This document shows, piece by piece, positions 21,455-41,516 of a stretch of DNA of 64,000 bases (position 1 is the first letter of the stretch; every line of letters starts with the position of its first letter). The notes below the pieces were generated by a model. That model was given only the letters and a program-made list of their open reading frames with translations, made no database searches and was not told the origin of the DNA. The translations under genes were made by a program, and so were the position numbers. Source of the DNA: Paragyromitra xinjiangensis (Eukaryota > Ascomycota > Pezizomycetes > Pezizales > Discinaceae); NCBI GenBank assembly GCA_038503065.1, contig JBCAMK010000002.1, positions 372,001 through 436,000 of the forward strand, read 5' to 3'.

Positions 21455-23642
21455 TCAAAACTTCCTCTTCTTCTTCATTGGCGCCTTTTTCTTAGCCTCT
21501 AGTTCTTTCTCTAACTGCCTCCGCTTCCTATCAGCCTTCTCATCTTCATCCTCTGGCTCTGGCTCTGGTGTTTTTATTTTCGCTGGAGGTGGAGGAGGTA
21601 GTGGGGGAGATCTCCTTTGTGCCTGGTAGATACTAAGATTAGCCATGTTCTTCACTTTATAGCCAAAGCGGAACTAGAGCGGTAAAGGTCAATTACCAAT
21701 GGAGTGGAAGAACCCGATGGCTCTGTATTGGCTGGATCTTTCATTTCCGCGTCGCCACCATTTTCATTCTTGGTAGCCTTCTTACCACTGATCTTACCAA
21801 TCTTGCCGATTATCTTCTTGACAGGCAGCGGCTTAGCCTCCCCTTCCGAATTATTATTCTCTACCGGCGGTCTTTCTGGCGATATCGATGGGTTCTTTTT
21901 GTCTCCAATGACCATCTTAACACCCTCTTTATGTTTCGGTGGTGAAGGGATTGCACTAGGATGCAAAGTGAATCGGGCAACAGGTTCCTTCCCCTTCCCT
22001 TTATCTAGTGTTCGCGGGATAACGACCGTATCCGAGTCTTCGGTTTCTTCACCAGCACCAACAGGCGCTCCTACCATATCTGGATCTGGTGCAGTTGTCC
22101 GTGGTGGGCTCAGACTTGTTAGCTTTTTCCCGCCAATTTTGCCCAGCCCTGTTCCAGTCTTGCCGGATAGCCTTGATTTTGGCGGAGGGGATACCGTGTT
22201 GGAGGTGGATCGTGGGAACGTCCCTCCTGGGGTGAATTTCCGCCGGTGAGGGATGTCAAGGTCGTCAGAATCAGACTATGTAGAAAGATATTTAGTGAGT
22301 ATCAGGTGGATTATGGTAGCAAAATCATCGACGAAGTGGCTCACAGCAATGTGATCATATCTGGGGGCTGGAGCTGCTAACGATGGTGATAGTGCTTTCC
22401 TTTGAGGAGGAGTTTTTTGGATCTGAAGTGAAGATCAATATTGTAGGACACTAAGACTGTACGTTCAAGAAAGTATGACTGATATGGGGCTGAAGATGGG
22501 TTTCAAGGACCATAGCTGAACTCCATATATTGAGCAATGATTTAATGGAAGACATTGTTCACTTTTAACTTGGATACATGAGTGAAGTAATACCCTTCAA
22601 ATAGATACTTGTCATAGACGATCTTTCTGAAAACTTCACGAATTTCACGAGGCTATACACTCACATTGGGGGTGGGAGATGAATATAGCGCTGATGGAAT
22701 GACATAAGGGAGACCAAGAAAGAATGAGAAGGTCACAAGACATACCTCAAATTCGACTTCATCTTCAGACCCTCCTTGTCCTTTCTTTAACTTCTTCACT
22801 GGAGTCTTCCCTTGTACCTTTTTCCTCATCGTCTTCCCTGCTGGTGTCTTCACCTCCTCTTCCTCCTCTTCATCAGTACTATCATCCTGTACACTTTTCC
22901 ACCATCCCTCCACGTCTCCCAGCCCTTTAACGCCTCCAACCTCTTTCATCCCACCCCCAAAAACCTCCTTTATTACTTCCCCCACCCTCCTCTCCCCTTC
23001 CATTCCATATTCACTCCTCCACCCTTCTTCATCGAACTTCTCCAACCCACGCCTCCTTGCTCTTCCGCCACCAAGCATGGTTTTCACATCTAGATTATGC
23101 TCTTTGAGCTGATCTGCCAACCGCTCAATAAGTATGTCCTTCTCCTTGATTATTTGGAGGAGGGAGTCGGTCTGGTCTTGCAACGTGGAAACAATACCAA
23201 CGAGTGGGAGAAATAAGAGATTTGTAAGCTCTACCCGCGGTAGAGGGGAGAGATAGAAGGTCCAGGAGAGTGGCCGGAGAGGTGTCTGCAGCTCGCTTAT
23301 TGTTTTAAGATAGAGCACTGCTGTTCCGTCTTCAGAAATTTTACTACTTGTGAGCTCAACGTCGACAGCATCATCTAGTTTAAGGACGGCATTTTGCAGC
23401 TTTTCTAGAAGGATCTTGAGTTGAGTGAGGTCTTCGGAGGGATCGATGGAGGTGCCTTCCTTCTCTGAACGAGCAAGGATCTCGCGCTTGGACAGGCTCT
23501 CAGACCAGATGGAGGTTAAATCTGTGAGGTAGAGGGTGTAAGATGTTGAGGTGAAGGTAGACTGTACAAGAAGCGGTGGTGCAGAACGAAGTGGGTTGGA
23601 AAGTGGGAGGGGATGCCAGGGTGTGTGTCGTAGATTTGCCAT
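21455..23642 (-). CDS. NEJ1: Non-homologous end-joining factor Nej1/XLF
   Basis: Nej1/XLF stimulates DNA ligase IV in non-homologous end joining and binds Ku through its C-terminus. Proposed exons are 23642-22746, 22422-22345, 22275-21697 and 21622-21455 (1722 nt, 573 residues). The N-terminal XLF head is recognisable: W-PLP start, YTLYLTDLTSIWSE near residues 36-49, TSIDPSED near 65-72, then PLRPLSWTFYL. A coiled coil follows (SLLQIIKEKDILIERLADQL, about 160-180). A long disordered, acidic and Ser/Pro-rich tail ends with a basic-aromatic motif KKKRKF at the extreme C-terminus, like the Ku-binding/nuclear-localisation ends of XLF proteins. The first intron as drawn is 323 nt, longer than its neighbours. 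A 26-nt exon-like segment at 22665-22690, bounded by CATCAG and GTGAGT, lies in it but breaks frame if included, so tail details are provisional. Confidence 0.82.
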
Positions 23643-24102
23643 GAGAGCTGGATTAGGTGGTATTGTACGAACTGTGCGTATGTTGATGGATTCCCTGCGA
23701 CTAGAAATACTGACTAGGGAAATATATTGAAGAATAGAGATTATGGAGGGCCTAAGGTGCTGAAGATGGTGGGGTTATTGTATCTACTGGATCTCCAAGA
23801 GTCACGGCGCGCTTGGACCGCTATCACAAACGCCACATGCGCGCGTTCACGATGGGAAACGATCGTGCTCACAAAAAACACAATAAAATATTTACTGAAC
23901 ACCTTATGCTTTTAGACCCAAGAACTGAATGCCATCTCTGGTGACCATGGATCGAGAGAAAAGAAAAGAAGAACCCCACGAAGACTTTTCGTATTCGCTT
24001 TTTGTTTTACATTTCCCATATTGGTTCACCTAGGATTGTTCCAGAAAAAAAATGACCAGCAATGAGAAAAACAAATTTTTATTTTATCCCCAAACCGACA
24101 CT

Positions 24103-25018
24103 CTACTTCCTCTTGGCAGCGGCTTCCTTAAGGACCTGAGTTTCAAGGGAAAAGCTAGTTAGCACCCGGCGGGGATATATGGGGAAACGATCGTAAATGG
24201 TTTCGGGAAATGTTGATACGAACCTTCTTCACAATCTTCTGCTCCTCGATCAAGAACGCGCGCACGACACGGTCCTTGACGCAGTTCGCGCAGCGAGAAC
24301 CACCATAGGCACGCTGGACGGTCTTCTGAGGCTTGGAGATTTGTGAGTATTCGCGGGGGCGAAGGGCGGGAATCTGGAGAAAATCAGGTCAGTTTCTGAA
24401 ATCTGGCGAAAAGCAATTATCCCCTCCTCGAGTTTCCCCTTCCCCTTATCAGAGCTAAGCTGAGGCAGATCGAGGTGGATATTGAGAATCTCCCAAACAG
24501 AACTTGAGCAGAGCTTGCTTCAAGTCCTACCGGAAACATCTAACAAAATTTCACCACAACCCGCCCTCATATCCCACTTCTCCGAACCCCTCAATCCACA
24601 ATCCCAGCTCAGACCCAAATAAACCCAGCCACGATAGCACACTCCACTCCAACCCAGCCGAAACTCGAAAAAGAACTCGAACTCACCCCAGGAAGCTTGA
24701 TGCCACAGTCGCCGCACTTAGGAGGGGAGCCCCTCTTCTTGATGTGAAGGTAACGGAGCTTTCCACCCGGGGTCTTAATGACGCGGACCTTGTTGCTGCG
24801 GGTGTTGTACCTGTATGAAGAAAATCCCGTCAACAATCCAAACTTCCTCCTCTCGTAATGCTTGTAGTTTGTCGAGTAGCTCGTTTATTGGTGGATGAAA
24901 TGGTAGACTTACGGGTTCCTCCGCCTCTGTAACAATTGTCAGCATCACAAGCATCATTTCACCCTGTCGCGTGGACAAACAAAGAGAAACTCACGTAGGT
25001 CAATCTAGTGGAAGACAT
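24103..25018 (-). CDS. RPL34: 60S ribosomal protein L34 (eL34)
   Basis: Large-subunit ribosomal protein eL34. Five exons: 25018-24995, 24926-24913 (14 nt), 24810-24687, 24373-24224 and 24135-24103. They total 345 nt, 114 residues, the normal length. The start MSSTRLTY is followed by [20 protein letters not shown]. Zinc-ribbon-like cysteines are in CGDC and CANC (residues about 45-48 and 82-85), and the C-terminus is [12 protein letters not shown]. The 14-nt second exon encodes most of the RRRNP motif. The stop is TAG. It is divergent from PRP8 with 541 bp between the start codons. Confidence 0.95.
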
Positions 25019-25559
25019 TGGAAAATACGACGGTGCCGAAATTTACTGGGGTGTCGGTTTTGGGGGTGGTGGTTCGGTGGGCGTCGGTCGTCGTAAAGTT
25101 GTCGCTGGGTGTTTGGGATTTCGAGAAGTGTGATTTTTCGCGATAGTATCGCACCGTGGGGCGGGAGCGTTGTGGGGCGTCGTAGCGGAAGGGGGAATAG
25201 CAGTCGTAGGGCTGGAGCCCTAGGCCTGGGTAGTGATGTGGCGGTGGAGGATGAAAGAGGCCGGGTAACAGGTGCCCAGCACTTAATGCCTAAACAGGTA
25301 ACCTGAAGAAAGGAGAAAGCTAATTTCCTAATCAGGTAATTAACAGCAATTAAACCTCTGTCGCGACGGACAGACTCACTTGGCCATCGCGCGTTTTTCC
25401 CCAAGTCGCCACATCCTCGAACTGTGAACACCTGCAAAAGAGGATTATCTTCAGCACCACCTCCATCCATCCTACTTACGAAGCTCCTATTTGATCCATA
25501 CTCGAGCATAGGATACAAAAGAGAGAGCGCATCGCGAATTTCGTCTGCCATTCGCAATC
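25019..25559. promoter_or_regulatory. Divergent promoter region RPL34 / PRP8
   Basis: The 541 bp between the two start codons must hold both promoters and 5' UTRs. Open frames here (for example 25000-25557 on the minus strand) are low-complexity and overlap this region by chance. I did not identify specific factor sites. Confidence 0.5.
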
Positions 25560-32953
<7,394 letters not shown>

Positions 32954-33604
32954 AGGGGTTTTTATGATTGTGGCTGAGTTTGATACGTGGAGATTAAAAT
33001 GGGTTCAGTGGTTTGGAATTGTGGGGATGTGTATTATACATAGGTTTCGTTGTTTTCTTTTTTGTGGTAGATTGGGAGCATCGTGGTTTCTGTATTAGTA
33101 TTCTGGTATTTTATTACTCTTTGTCGGTTCTCGGCGGTAATCATGTGGAAATATCAAACGAGTAAAGGCTGTAGGATGAGTGCCGATAATGCGGCTATGA
33201 AAATTGATTTGTGTTTTTCGCTTAAGGATTGTCCTCCGGTTTTGAAATTTAGCATCATTTTGCACTTTCGTAGTTGGTTGGGGCTGTGTTGATAAATTCC
33301 AAATTCACATTTCAAATTCACAAAATGTAGCGTTAAATGTCCATCCGATGTTTGATGCTGTGCGATGACGCAAGACCGAGTATTTGTCATGATGCGGTTC
33401 GGGAAGGTGGCGGTACGCAATAATTCCCCCACCTCCAGCCTCAACCCTCGGGCTTTGTCTCTTCGAGGCCCCGAACCAGAATCACTTACATATATAGGCC
33501 AGCAATCCCTCAAGTCCCTCATTTTACTATCCATCTCACTATCTCAAACAGTATTACCATTGAATCAATCAACAACAGCATTACTCGCAATCTTACTCGC
33601 AGCC
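32954..33604. other. PRP8 3' flank and MXR1 promoter
   Basis: T-rich sequence after the PRP8 stop is consistent with a 3' UTR. From 33365 an open frame runs in the MXR1 frame and could extend that protein upstream by up to 80 residues; no family member I know has such an extension. Confidence 0.45.
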
Positions 33605-34399
33605 ATGTTATCTGGACTTATCAACAAGCTTATGGGGCCGTTTTCGAGTGCCACTATGGGTGTAGCACCGCTTGGGAGCGGCGTTGGCAATTTACCAGCC
33701 AAAACTGAGAAGGCTACCATTGCAGCTGGGTAAGCAATTGCTTTGTTTATCCAACTAGTCGTATCTTCATACTAACAGAATATGTTTAATACAGGTGCTT
33801 CTGGGGCGTCGAACACCTGTACCGTAAACGTTTCGGAGGCAAGGGATTGCTGGACGCGAGAGTAGGATATATCGGTGGTGATGCGAACCATCCAAGCTAC
33901 CGACTTGTCTGTACTGGACAGACTGGACGTGAGTTGTTTCCCTCCTGATTTCCATCATAGACAGGAATTGATGGAGGTGTAATGAACAGACGCAGAAGCT
34001 CTACAAGTACTCTACGACCCATCTCAAGTCTCATACGAAACCCTCATCGAATTCTTCTTCCGCATGCACGACCCCACAACAAAAAACAGCCAAGGCCCAG
34101 ATGTTGGCACACAGTACAGATCTGCAATTTTCTACCATTCGCCCGAACAGGAGTCCGAAGCGACTAAGATCATCAACGCTGCTCAGAAGGAATGGTTTAA
34201 GGATAGGAAAATTGTTACGGAATTGATCCCGGCTGGACAGTGGTGGGATGCAGAAGACTATCATCAATTGTATTTGGATAATAATCCGGGTGGCTATGAG
34301 TGTCCCTCGCAGTAAGTTTCGCTCTAGTGTATTGGGTGTAGCAGAAGACTAATGAACTGTGATAGTCATATCCGGGATTTCCCGCCATTGTCAAAATAG
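33605..34399 (+). CDS. MXR1: Peptide methionine-S-sulfoxide reductase MsrA
   Basis: MsrA reduces the S epimer of methionine sulfoxide in proteins and free methionine using thioredoxin. Four exons: 33605-33729, 33795-33928, 33990-34311 and 34366-34399, total 615 nt, 204 residues. The catalytic motif GCFWG spans the first intron, with the nucleophile Cys at about residue 43. Other landmarks are [38 protein letters not shown], and AEDYHQLYL. The alternative upstream start at 33365 in the same frame would add a stretch with basic residues and a hydrophobic segment, which might be a targeting signal, but 33605 gives a normal-length protein. Confidence 0.92.
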
Positions 34400-35556
34400 T
34401 ATGTCTGTGCTTAGTTGTTGGGTGGTATAAGGATGGGAGTTTATGTTTTACAATTAACTTTTTGTTTGGAAGTTGCGAAAGCAGAAGTAGTTTATAGTGC
34501 ATTAACCGATGTTATAGGAATAAATGTTTTAATGATCATCATAAGTTTCTCCAATTTGGAAAGTTGGCCAACTAGAATCCCAAGATAAAGATACGAAAAT
34601 TGGTGAGTTACCATCAAGGTGGATAATTCGTATCGCATCGGATTGATTCGTTGAGCTTAGTCACAACTCCTCACTCGTTCTGCGGCCTGATACCTTAAAG
34701 GAATAATCTCGAGTGTGTAATAGATTGCTAGGTTACTTGTTATGCTAGAGGCGAAAGCCTCTGTATATATACAAGTGTTTGACCAATAGAAAGAGCTCCA
34801 CCAAATGACTAGCCGGTCTCCCAGAGCAGTTCTGCATAGCCCGAATACCCGCCAAATAAACATGAGCCTATGAAACAGCTGAGACAATAGAGGCAGGTAG
34901 GAAACCAGTATTAGGAAGTCGATACTACGTCACGGTAGTAGTATCTCCAACATACTTAGCGAGTAGCGATAGCCTTTCGTTTGTCCGGGCCCTTGTGAGA
35001 GATGACAACCCCGGAAATGCTCCTGGATTTAATACTTATGTAACAGAAATTGCCGTCTCAGAGAAACCCGTCTCACATGTGTTGACAATAGATCCTGCTT
35101 CCCACTCTTTAGCGCTAATTGCTCACGGAGATAAAACTACTAGTAGAATAAAATGGTATCGCGGAACTTGGCCTAAAGTCATAAAGTATCACTCTGGTTT
35201 GGATAGAAAGAGCATTTAGCTATATCCGCCCTTGGGCGGGAACTCCTGAAGTAGCTACAACGTAGTGGCGTTTAGGTTCCTGACCGGATTTTTTTGACAA
35301 AGGTCATACATAACAGCCTCCTTAAATTCACTTTTTTTCCCAAACTTGCTACGATCCACGAGTACACTCCACTGCCACTGACGGTAACGGACTAGGTATC
35401 ACTATTGAAAAGCGTTTAGGCGAACATCAAATCGAGGGAGTTCCGAGAGTTGTTGGTCTAGTGACAAATTGATTATATTACATGTGAGGCATATGGTGCG
35501 CATCGAAAAACCGACAGTTCAAACTCTTGAATTACATAATAGTCGGTCGATATCTT
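34400..35556. other. Intergenic region between MXR1 and URB1 3' ends
   Basis: The two genes converge here. A 74-codon open frame at 34995-35219 (MRDDNPGNAPGFNTYVTE start) has balanced composition but no recognisable family or flanking exons, so it is not called. Confidence 0.4.
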
Positions 35557-38500
35557 CTAATCTACGCCTGCAAGGATCTCCTCCATAAGGTGAGACTTTA
35601 TGTTCCCTTTGCTCCATTCCTTGATATGTCCCTTCGCCGAGGATTCAAACAATCTGGCAGCGAGCCTTTTAAGAGAAGTCTTGTCTTTTTGAGTGAGGCT
35701 GGAGCGACTTAGTTGCATCTCGATGAAGGAGATTACGCCGTTACGTGTGATGAGTGTAGTCCCACCACCTTCAACAGCTGCAGCATTCCAGAGGATTTCC
35801 ACAATTTTCTCCTTTGTCCTGTCTGTCGAAAATGGGGATATGTATAGGTTGAGACAGTTTCCGAAGATTTTTCGTTTACGGTAAATATTTAGATCCTATA
35901 GGTATCAGGTTATTAGTTAGCCATGTGCGATTGAGGTGCAAGCAATAGTAATGGGGGGGATTGCCTCTTCGGTTCTCAGGCCCGCTGCAAGCACGTTAAG
36001 AATCCATCCTATCTCCTTCTGGTATTCATCTCCAGTACTTGAGATCGAAAACTGGAGTATGAGTGGAAGATCGACAAGGTCTAGCAGTGGCCGACGAAGA
36101 AGAAGGTCCATAACTCTTTCGTAGAGAAAATGGCTGGGGTTTGAAAGGACATGTACGGCTTGGGCAAGAAAAACACCAACAACTGTTGGAAGGGGTTTTT
36201 GGCAGTCCTCGGTCTCCTTTGCGGCTACGGAAGCTAGAATTGCACAAAGTAGGTGGTAGATCTGTGTCTTTTCGCGATATGTGGATTCCTGTGACAAGAA
36301 ATAGTCAGTGATGGGGAGGAACCGATGGAGTTTTTGGGGTAGGTTTCCACCTCTAGCTTCGCAACCGCCGAACTGATGTATGCGGCAGCCATTTTTCGAA
36401 CGTCCTTGCGGTCCGAGCAAAGACCTGTGATCGCAAATCCGACGCAGTGCCTTTCAATGATAGCTTGAACGTCCACGACATTTCCTTCTAGGAAGAGAAT
36501 GTACCCGAGAGCAGGCAAGATAAACTCTAGATCATAAGTTTTCGAGAAGTGTTGATCTTCACCTTTGGCGATAGCCATAAACGTACTCAGGTTTTCGAGT
36601 TTCGCCCTTGGTATTGCAAGCTTGGTAGGCGAAGATTGAAATATACTCTTTGCGAGGACTTTTGCATCAATGACAAGAGTAATTTTTCCTCGGGTTCGCG
36701 ATATGAGGGGATTTCCTCCTGCGTTTTCTACCACTGACCACGATGCTATTTTAGTGGCCATGCTGCGACCAAGATGCCCTTCAATTTCCTTAATGATATC
36801 CAGCAGAGCAGTGTCGATAATGTCGTTAGAGCCACGGTAAAGTCCCAAAACCCCGTCCAGAGTAGTGATAGTAGATTGAGAAGATCTTGCTATAGAAAAA
36901 AGCTTGTAAACGAGATACACGGTGTAATGAGAAATCTCTTGTGCCCCGAAATAGTTGTCACGTAGTAGGAGGGGATTTTGGGGATGCCCAAGAATAATTT
37001 GAAGCAATTTTGCTAGGTCGAGAAGCTTTGAGGGAAGTCAGCATGTACGTTTCCTAGAATCAGGTTACTCATCAACTTGCCTTTGCTGGTAGCTGAGATG
37101 CAACCACAGCAACGAAGTATACTACTTCAGAGACATGGATATGCTTCTGCATGCCAGCTTCAAGTACTGCATTTAACGCTGCCCTTGGAACCGACGAAGA
37201 AAGGTTAATTTTCCCCCCACCCAGCAGCACCCCTGGAAAGGTTAGCATCTTGTTTAATAAGTTTTGTCTTCCGAAACCTACCTAGTTGCTTAGTAAAGCC
37301 TAAAGTTTTCTCCGAGAGTGTCTGATCCTCAGAAAATCGCCTTGTCAAATGATCAAACACCATTAACAGCCAGACCCGTAGTTCAGTTGGCTCAGATTCA
37401 GCAAAACCAATATCTTTGATAAGAGTTTCCAGGAGTGTAACAGTTTTAGCTGTGAGACTACTGCTCCGGTTGTCGCTCGTGACCTTTTTCAGAACACCAT
37501 GTCTATCTAGCGAAGAAAAAAGCGATGCAGCTCGTTGCAGAAGTTCTGCCTGTGTTGCATCAATAGGACCTTCGAACATGCTCGTTTGGGCAGCATCAAA
37601 AAGTTTCTCCATTTTTCGCTTCGCTTCTCCGGTCGTTGATTTATCCCATTCAAACCTGCCTGTATCCTTCGTAGGCACAGAAAAACCTTCAAGCAATGCG
37701 GCGAGATATTGCGCCAAATGAGGAATGTTTTTTCTCTCGCTCAGCCGTTTGTCCAATGAGACTAGAGCCATGTCACGTACCGATTTGACCCGCCGTATCA
37801 GAGCACTATCAAGCGAAACTGACCATTCGTGTAACTCAGCCTCGAAATCTAGATAATAGGACTTAGGATTAAAAGATTCAAGCTCGTCTTTTGGCGCGGA
37901 ATCTATGTATGCTGTGAGGGCATCACAGAATACCTTAGGTGCGTTGCTTATTGACAAAAGCTTTTCTAGAATGTTGGCAGGGAGAGGTTCATTTTGCGAA
38001 GATAAGCGATGAAGTAGTTGGCCCAGCACGTCAAATTGCAGCTCGTTAGTGTCGGCTCCTGTAGTTCCGTTGCGTCTAATACAGTCTAATGTGTCGGTGC
38101 GAGAAAATAGCTGATCGATCATGATTCTGTACGTCGAAAGAATCTATTTAACTTTAGTAGGTGATATTTTATACCCCAAAAAGTATAGTGGAGTACCTCG
38201 GAACGATTAGAATCGTCGGGATAGTTGTCGAGATAGTGTCCCATATCGGAGACAGAGTTTTTTAACCTTTCACAAACACCGGACAAAATTGGCTCATAGC
38301 CATCAAAGCATGTAGCCAGAATATTTGAATACCCTAGATATCACTTAGCCACAGCTCCAATCTATCAGATCGTTGTTTTGCTCACCCTTTGAGAAACAGG
38401 CATATCTCGAAAAATCTTCCTCTCCCTTGGGGACACCCAAGAAAGACTTGACAAATCCGGTATTGTTCGCTAGCATCTTTTTGGATCCTTCCCAGGTGTG

Positions 38501-41500
38501 TGAGGTTTCTCCCTCGTCCCTCAGGTGTATCAGGATAGTCTCCAGGAGTTTTATCGACTTCGACAGCGCCAAACGAGAATCTTCGCAATTCATTTTTCGA
38601 GATTCCAAAACTCCAATGATAGCCCTCTGTACTACTGCAATGTCGAATAAAGATACTTCGATTTTATATTCTTTGATCGATCTGGTTACCAACTCCATGT
38701 TGCTTACATCCAGCTTCCCTAGACCGTTGAATAGATCTCTAGGATACTTTAAATGAGAACTCAAATCATCATTTGTGTCTATAGTATCTATACCACTACC
38801 CGTCAGTTCTAGAGATCTTTTGCCCTTTAATTGTCGTTTCAGCTCCTTAAAAATTTCTTTCCCGGCCTGATGCCCCGATTCATCACAACCCGCTGAGAGG
38901 CGTTCGCACAGTTCAGCAAGGGCATATCTGTTCTCTCCCAATATTGCGGAAGACTCCAGAAACCTCGCCAACCAACTCGAGACAGTGCGCTTCACGCTCG
39001 AGGAGTTTTCCGATTGCATAAAAAACTTCCATTGTTCCACAACCGTCATAGTGAACGGACTCACAGCGGAGACATTTCCGGATAATTGCTTTTTCTTTAA
39101 TATATCGAGTGCCAGCTCGGCGAAGTCGTCAATATATTTAAAGGGGCTACGGATACACCGTGCTATGGATTCGTCAAGAAACAAGAGGACTACATCAATA
39201 GTAGACTGATCTTTGATAGATGAAAGGCTCTCCAGTAGGGCTTCTAGTGGTGGTGTTGGTGTCTCTATTTGAAAAAGAAAGCTGGAAGCAACGAAAGAAT
39301 GGAGAAGGGTCCTAATTTGTCGTAAAGGAAGGCTTGATGTAGGTTCGCAGCAGACTTTGAGGATCGAAACGAAGGGTGAAAACGGCATCGAGGCTAACAT
39401 CTAATGTTAGTAAAGGAGCTTATAGGTGTGGCGTTATAGAAGACAAGCCTGGTTTATTCCACCACTTCATATCTGGCGCATCTTTAGCAACCCTCAGTAA
39501 GTGACTCATCTCTAGAAACCTGAGTCCTCTATCTTCCTCACTACTAGTATTTTCATTCGATAAGAAGTTCCCTAGGGCAATGGTGATATCAAATTTTCCT
39601 GCTAATGCTACCTCTGGCATCGACTCATAATAGTCTGCTAGAAGCCTACTGGCCGCTTCCTTCTGCAATTTGCCTTCCTTCCCTTTAGAAGTGGAGTTGA
39701 TTAGTCCCACCACTGCCCCCATATCTGGAACCCTCTTGCAAAACTCCTCAACAACACAAAAGCGGGCCTTTGTCCAATTAGAAGGGTCAACCATTGAGTC
39801 TGATGCTTGGTCGATAGCTGAGAGCACATTTCGGAGTTTCTGGAAGGAAAAAATCAAAAGTCGTGTGACAAAGAATCTGATGAGGGGATTCGGGTGCGTA
39901 AGACACCTTGTCAGTGCAGTCTTTCCAATTGATTTTGGCATCACGTTCTCGATGATTACGTTTGTCGGTGGGGGGAAGGCAGATGATTTGCTGAGGCCGA
40001 AGTTCGTTGGAACCGGTAGTTGAATCGTAGAGGAGATGAAAGCATAATACCCAATCCATGTTGACGTAAGCTTCGGGTCGAAATCAAATGAGGTGTTATT
40101 TAGATGATAATCCGCCACCAGTTCCGGAAAAGTCTTAAAAATTTCCAGTAAGAGGTCTTGTTGCAGGGTGTCAGCATATGGTCTGATGTTCAGAATGAAC
40201 GAAGCCAGAGTGCGATTGTGAAGTTTCGGTCCATCACGACGTTTCTCATCTTTTTCGGCCCAGCCAGGTGGGTACCATCCAGAATCTGAATAACACACAC
40301 CATTCCCAGGTGTAGTGCAAATAGTCATCAAAAAACCGTGAACGGCTTCAGCAACTGCTTTCTCTTCGTTCCTCTCAGCCTTTGCGACGGTTATCGTGTC
40401 CGTGCGGCTATATAAAGCCACAATATGGCTCAAGACCCAATCATTAAAAACACTTTGCTTTGTCGCTCTAGAAATCTCCCTGTCTGCTAGAACCTTCTTA
40501 CTCATAGTCTCCAGGACATCATTAACAACCAAAGGCGAGTCAACTCTAAGGTATTTGAAAATTGGTGAGACCCACGCCCGTTGTCCAAGGACTTCATTCT
40601 TCACGGAAGAGCTTCCGAATTGGAAGAACGAGAGAATAAATCTTACAAATGTGGTTCTCAAGGAAGGCTTCTGTAGGTTATCTGTGGCGGCTATAGCTTC
40701 TCCAGCTCCCCCAGCTCCCCCACTCACGTTAAGATTTTTTGTGATATTTTTAGCCGTAAAATCCAACGTCGAATGCAACAGTCCACAGAGACTCCCAAAG
40801 TCAAACTTGTTGATTTCAGTGAGCAACCTTAAACAAGGAGCAGCAATATAGTCCTTATTGGACATGAGACTTCGGTATATGATTTTCAGGTACTTTGCTT
40901 GCAGAACGGATTTACAGAGTACTGTTCCGCTAGCTTTTAGTTCTTCGTTGTGAGAGCAAGTTCGCACGAGAATCGCTAAAGAAGCCATAGTAGTCGATAA
41001 TGCTGGGAGACTATTGTTCTAATCAGATTCCTCACTAGTCAATTCATAGATACAAAAAAAAGGTAGGAAATTAGTCGAGATACCTGTGAAGCATAACTCC
41101 AAGCTTGTAATATACCCATAAAAGAATTTCCTTGACTTTCTTCCTCATCTCCATCGCTAGTACTCTTGCTTTGGGTATCTAGCCACTCTTTTAAAACCTC
41201 CAAATTTCTACTCATGTCCTCATCTGAGACATCGTTGCTTTTCGAACATCGGCCCAGAAATGCTTTGAAATGTTGCAGTCCTGCATTATATACGTTAGCG
41301 TTGAGCCTACAGCTTAATTGATATCATAGATACTAAGGTGCTCCTACCAGTGTTCAATCCTTCCGGGGAAGAAAAGTCTCCAAGCAGGCCCTGTAAATGC
41401 CGGGCTGTGGTAATATTCTCCGGAATAAATCCCGAGCCAGTAGGCTGGTTTGGTCTTTTTCTCTTCTTCGAATTATCCATTTGACGGTAGTCACCCTGAG

Positions 41501-41516
41501 GTGGTCGTTTGTCCAT
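35557..41516 (-). CDS. URB1: Ribosome biogenesis factor Urb1/Npa1
   Basis: Urb1 is a very large helical-repeat nucleolar protein needed for early pre-60S assembly. Ten exons are proposed: 41516-41348, 41280-41084, 41018-39449, 39393-38386, 38333-38197, 38143-37282, 37232-37081, 37025-36351, 36288-35965 and 35895-35557, giving 1811 codons. The N-terminal Urb1 domain is visible (LQGLLGDFSSPEGLNTGLQHFKAFL across the first junction; NKDYIAAPCLRLLTEI; FVRFILSFFQFGS), and the C-terminal domain includes REKTQIYHLLCAIL and KIVEILWNAAAVEGGGTTLI. Two introns (37080-37026 and 35964-35896) close the frame only with GC donors (AAG|GCAAGT and GAG|GCAATC). The junction near 39445-39394 also fits a GC-AG intron, though less strongly. 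The start at 41516 lies 290 bp from the divergent RFC1 start. Confidence 0.88.

Noticed and set aside
22665..22690. 26-nt exon inside the first NEJ1 intron
   Set aside because: Splice signals are good but inclusion leaves two extra bases and shifts the tail into an early stop.
34995..35219. 74-codon open frame between MXR1 and URB1
   Set aside because: Balanced composition but no family, no flanking exons and no promoter evidence.
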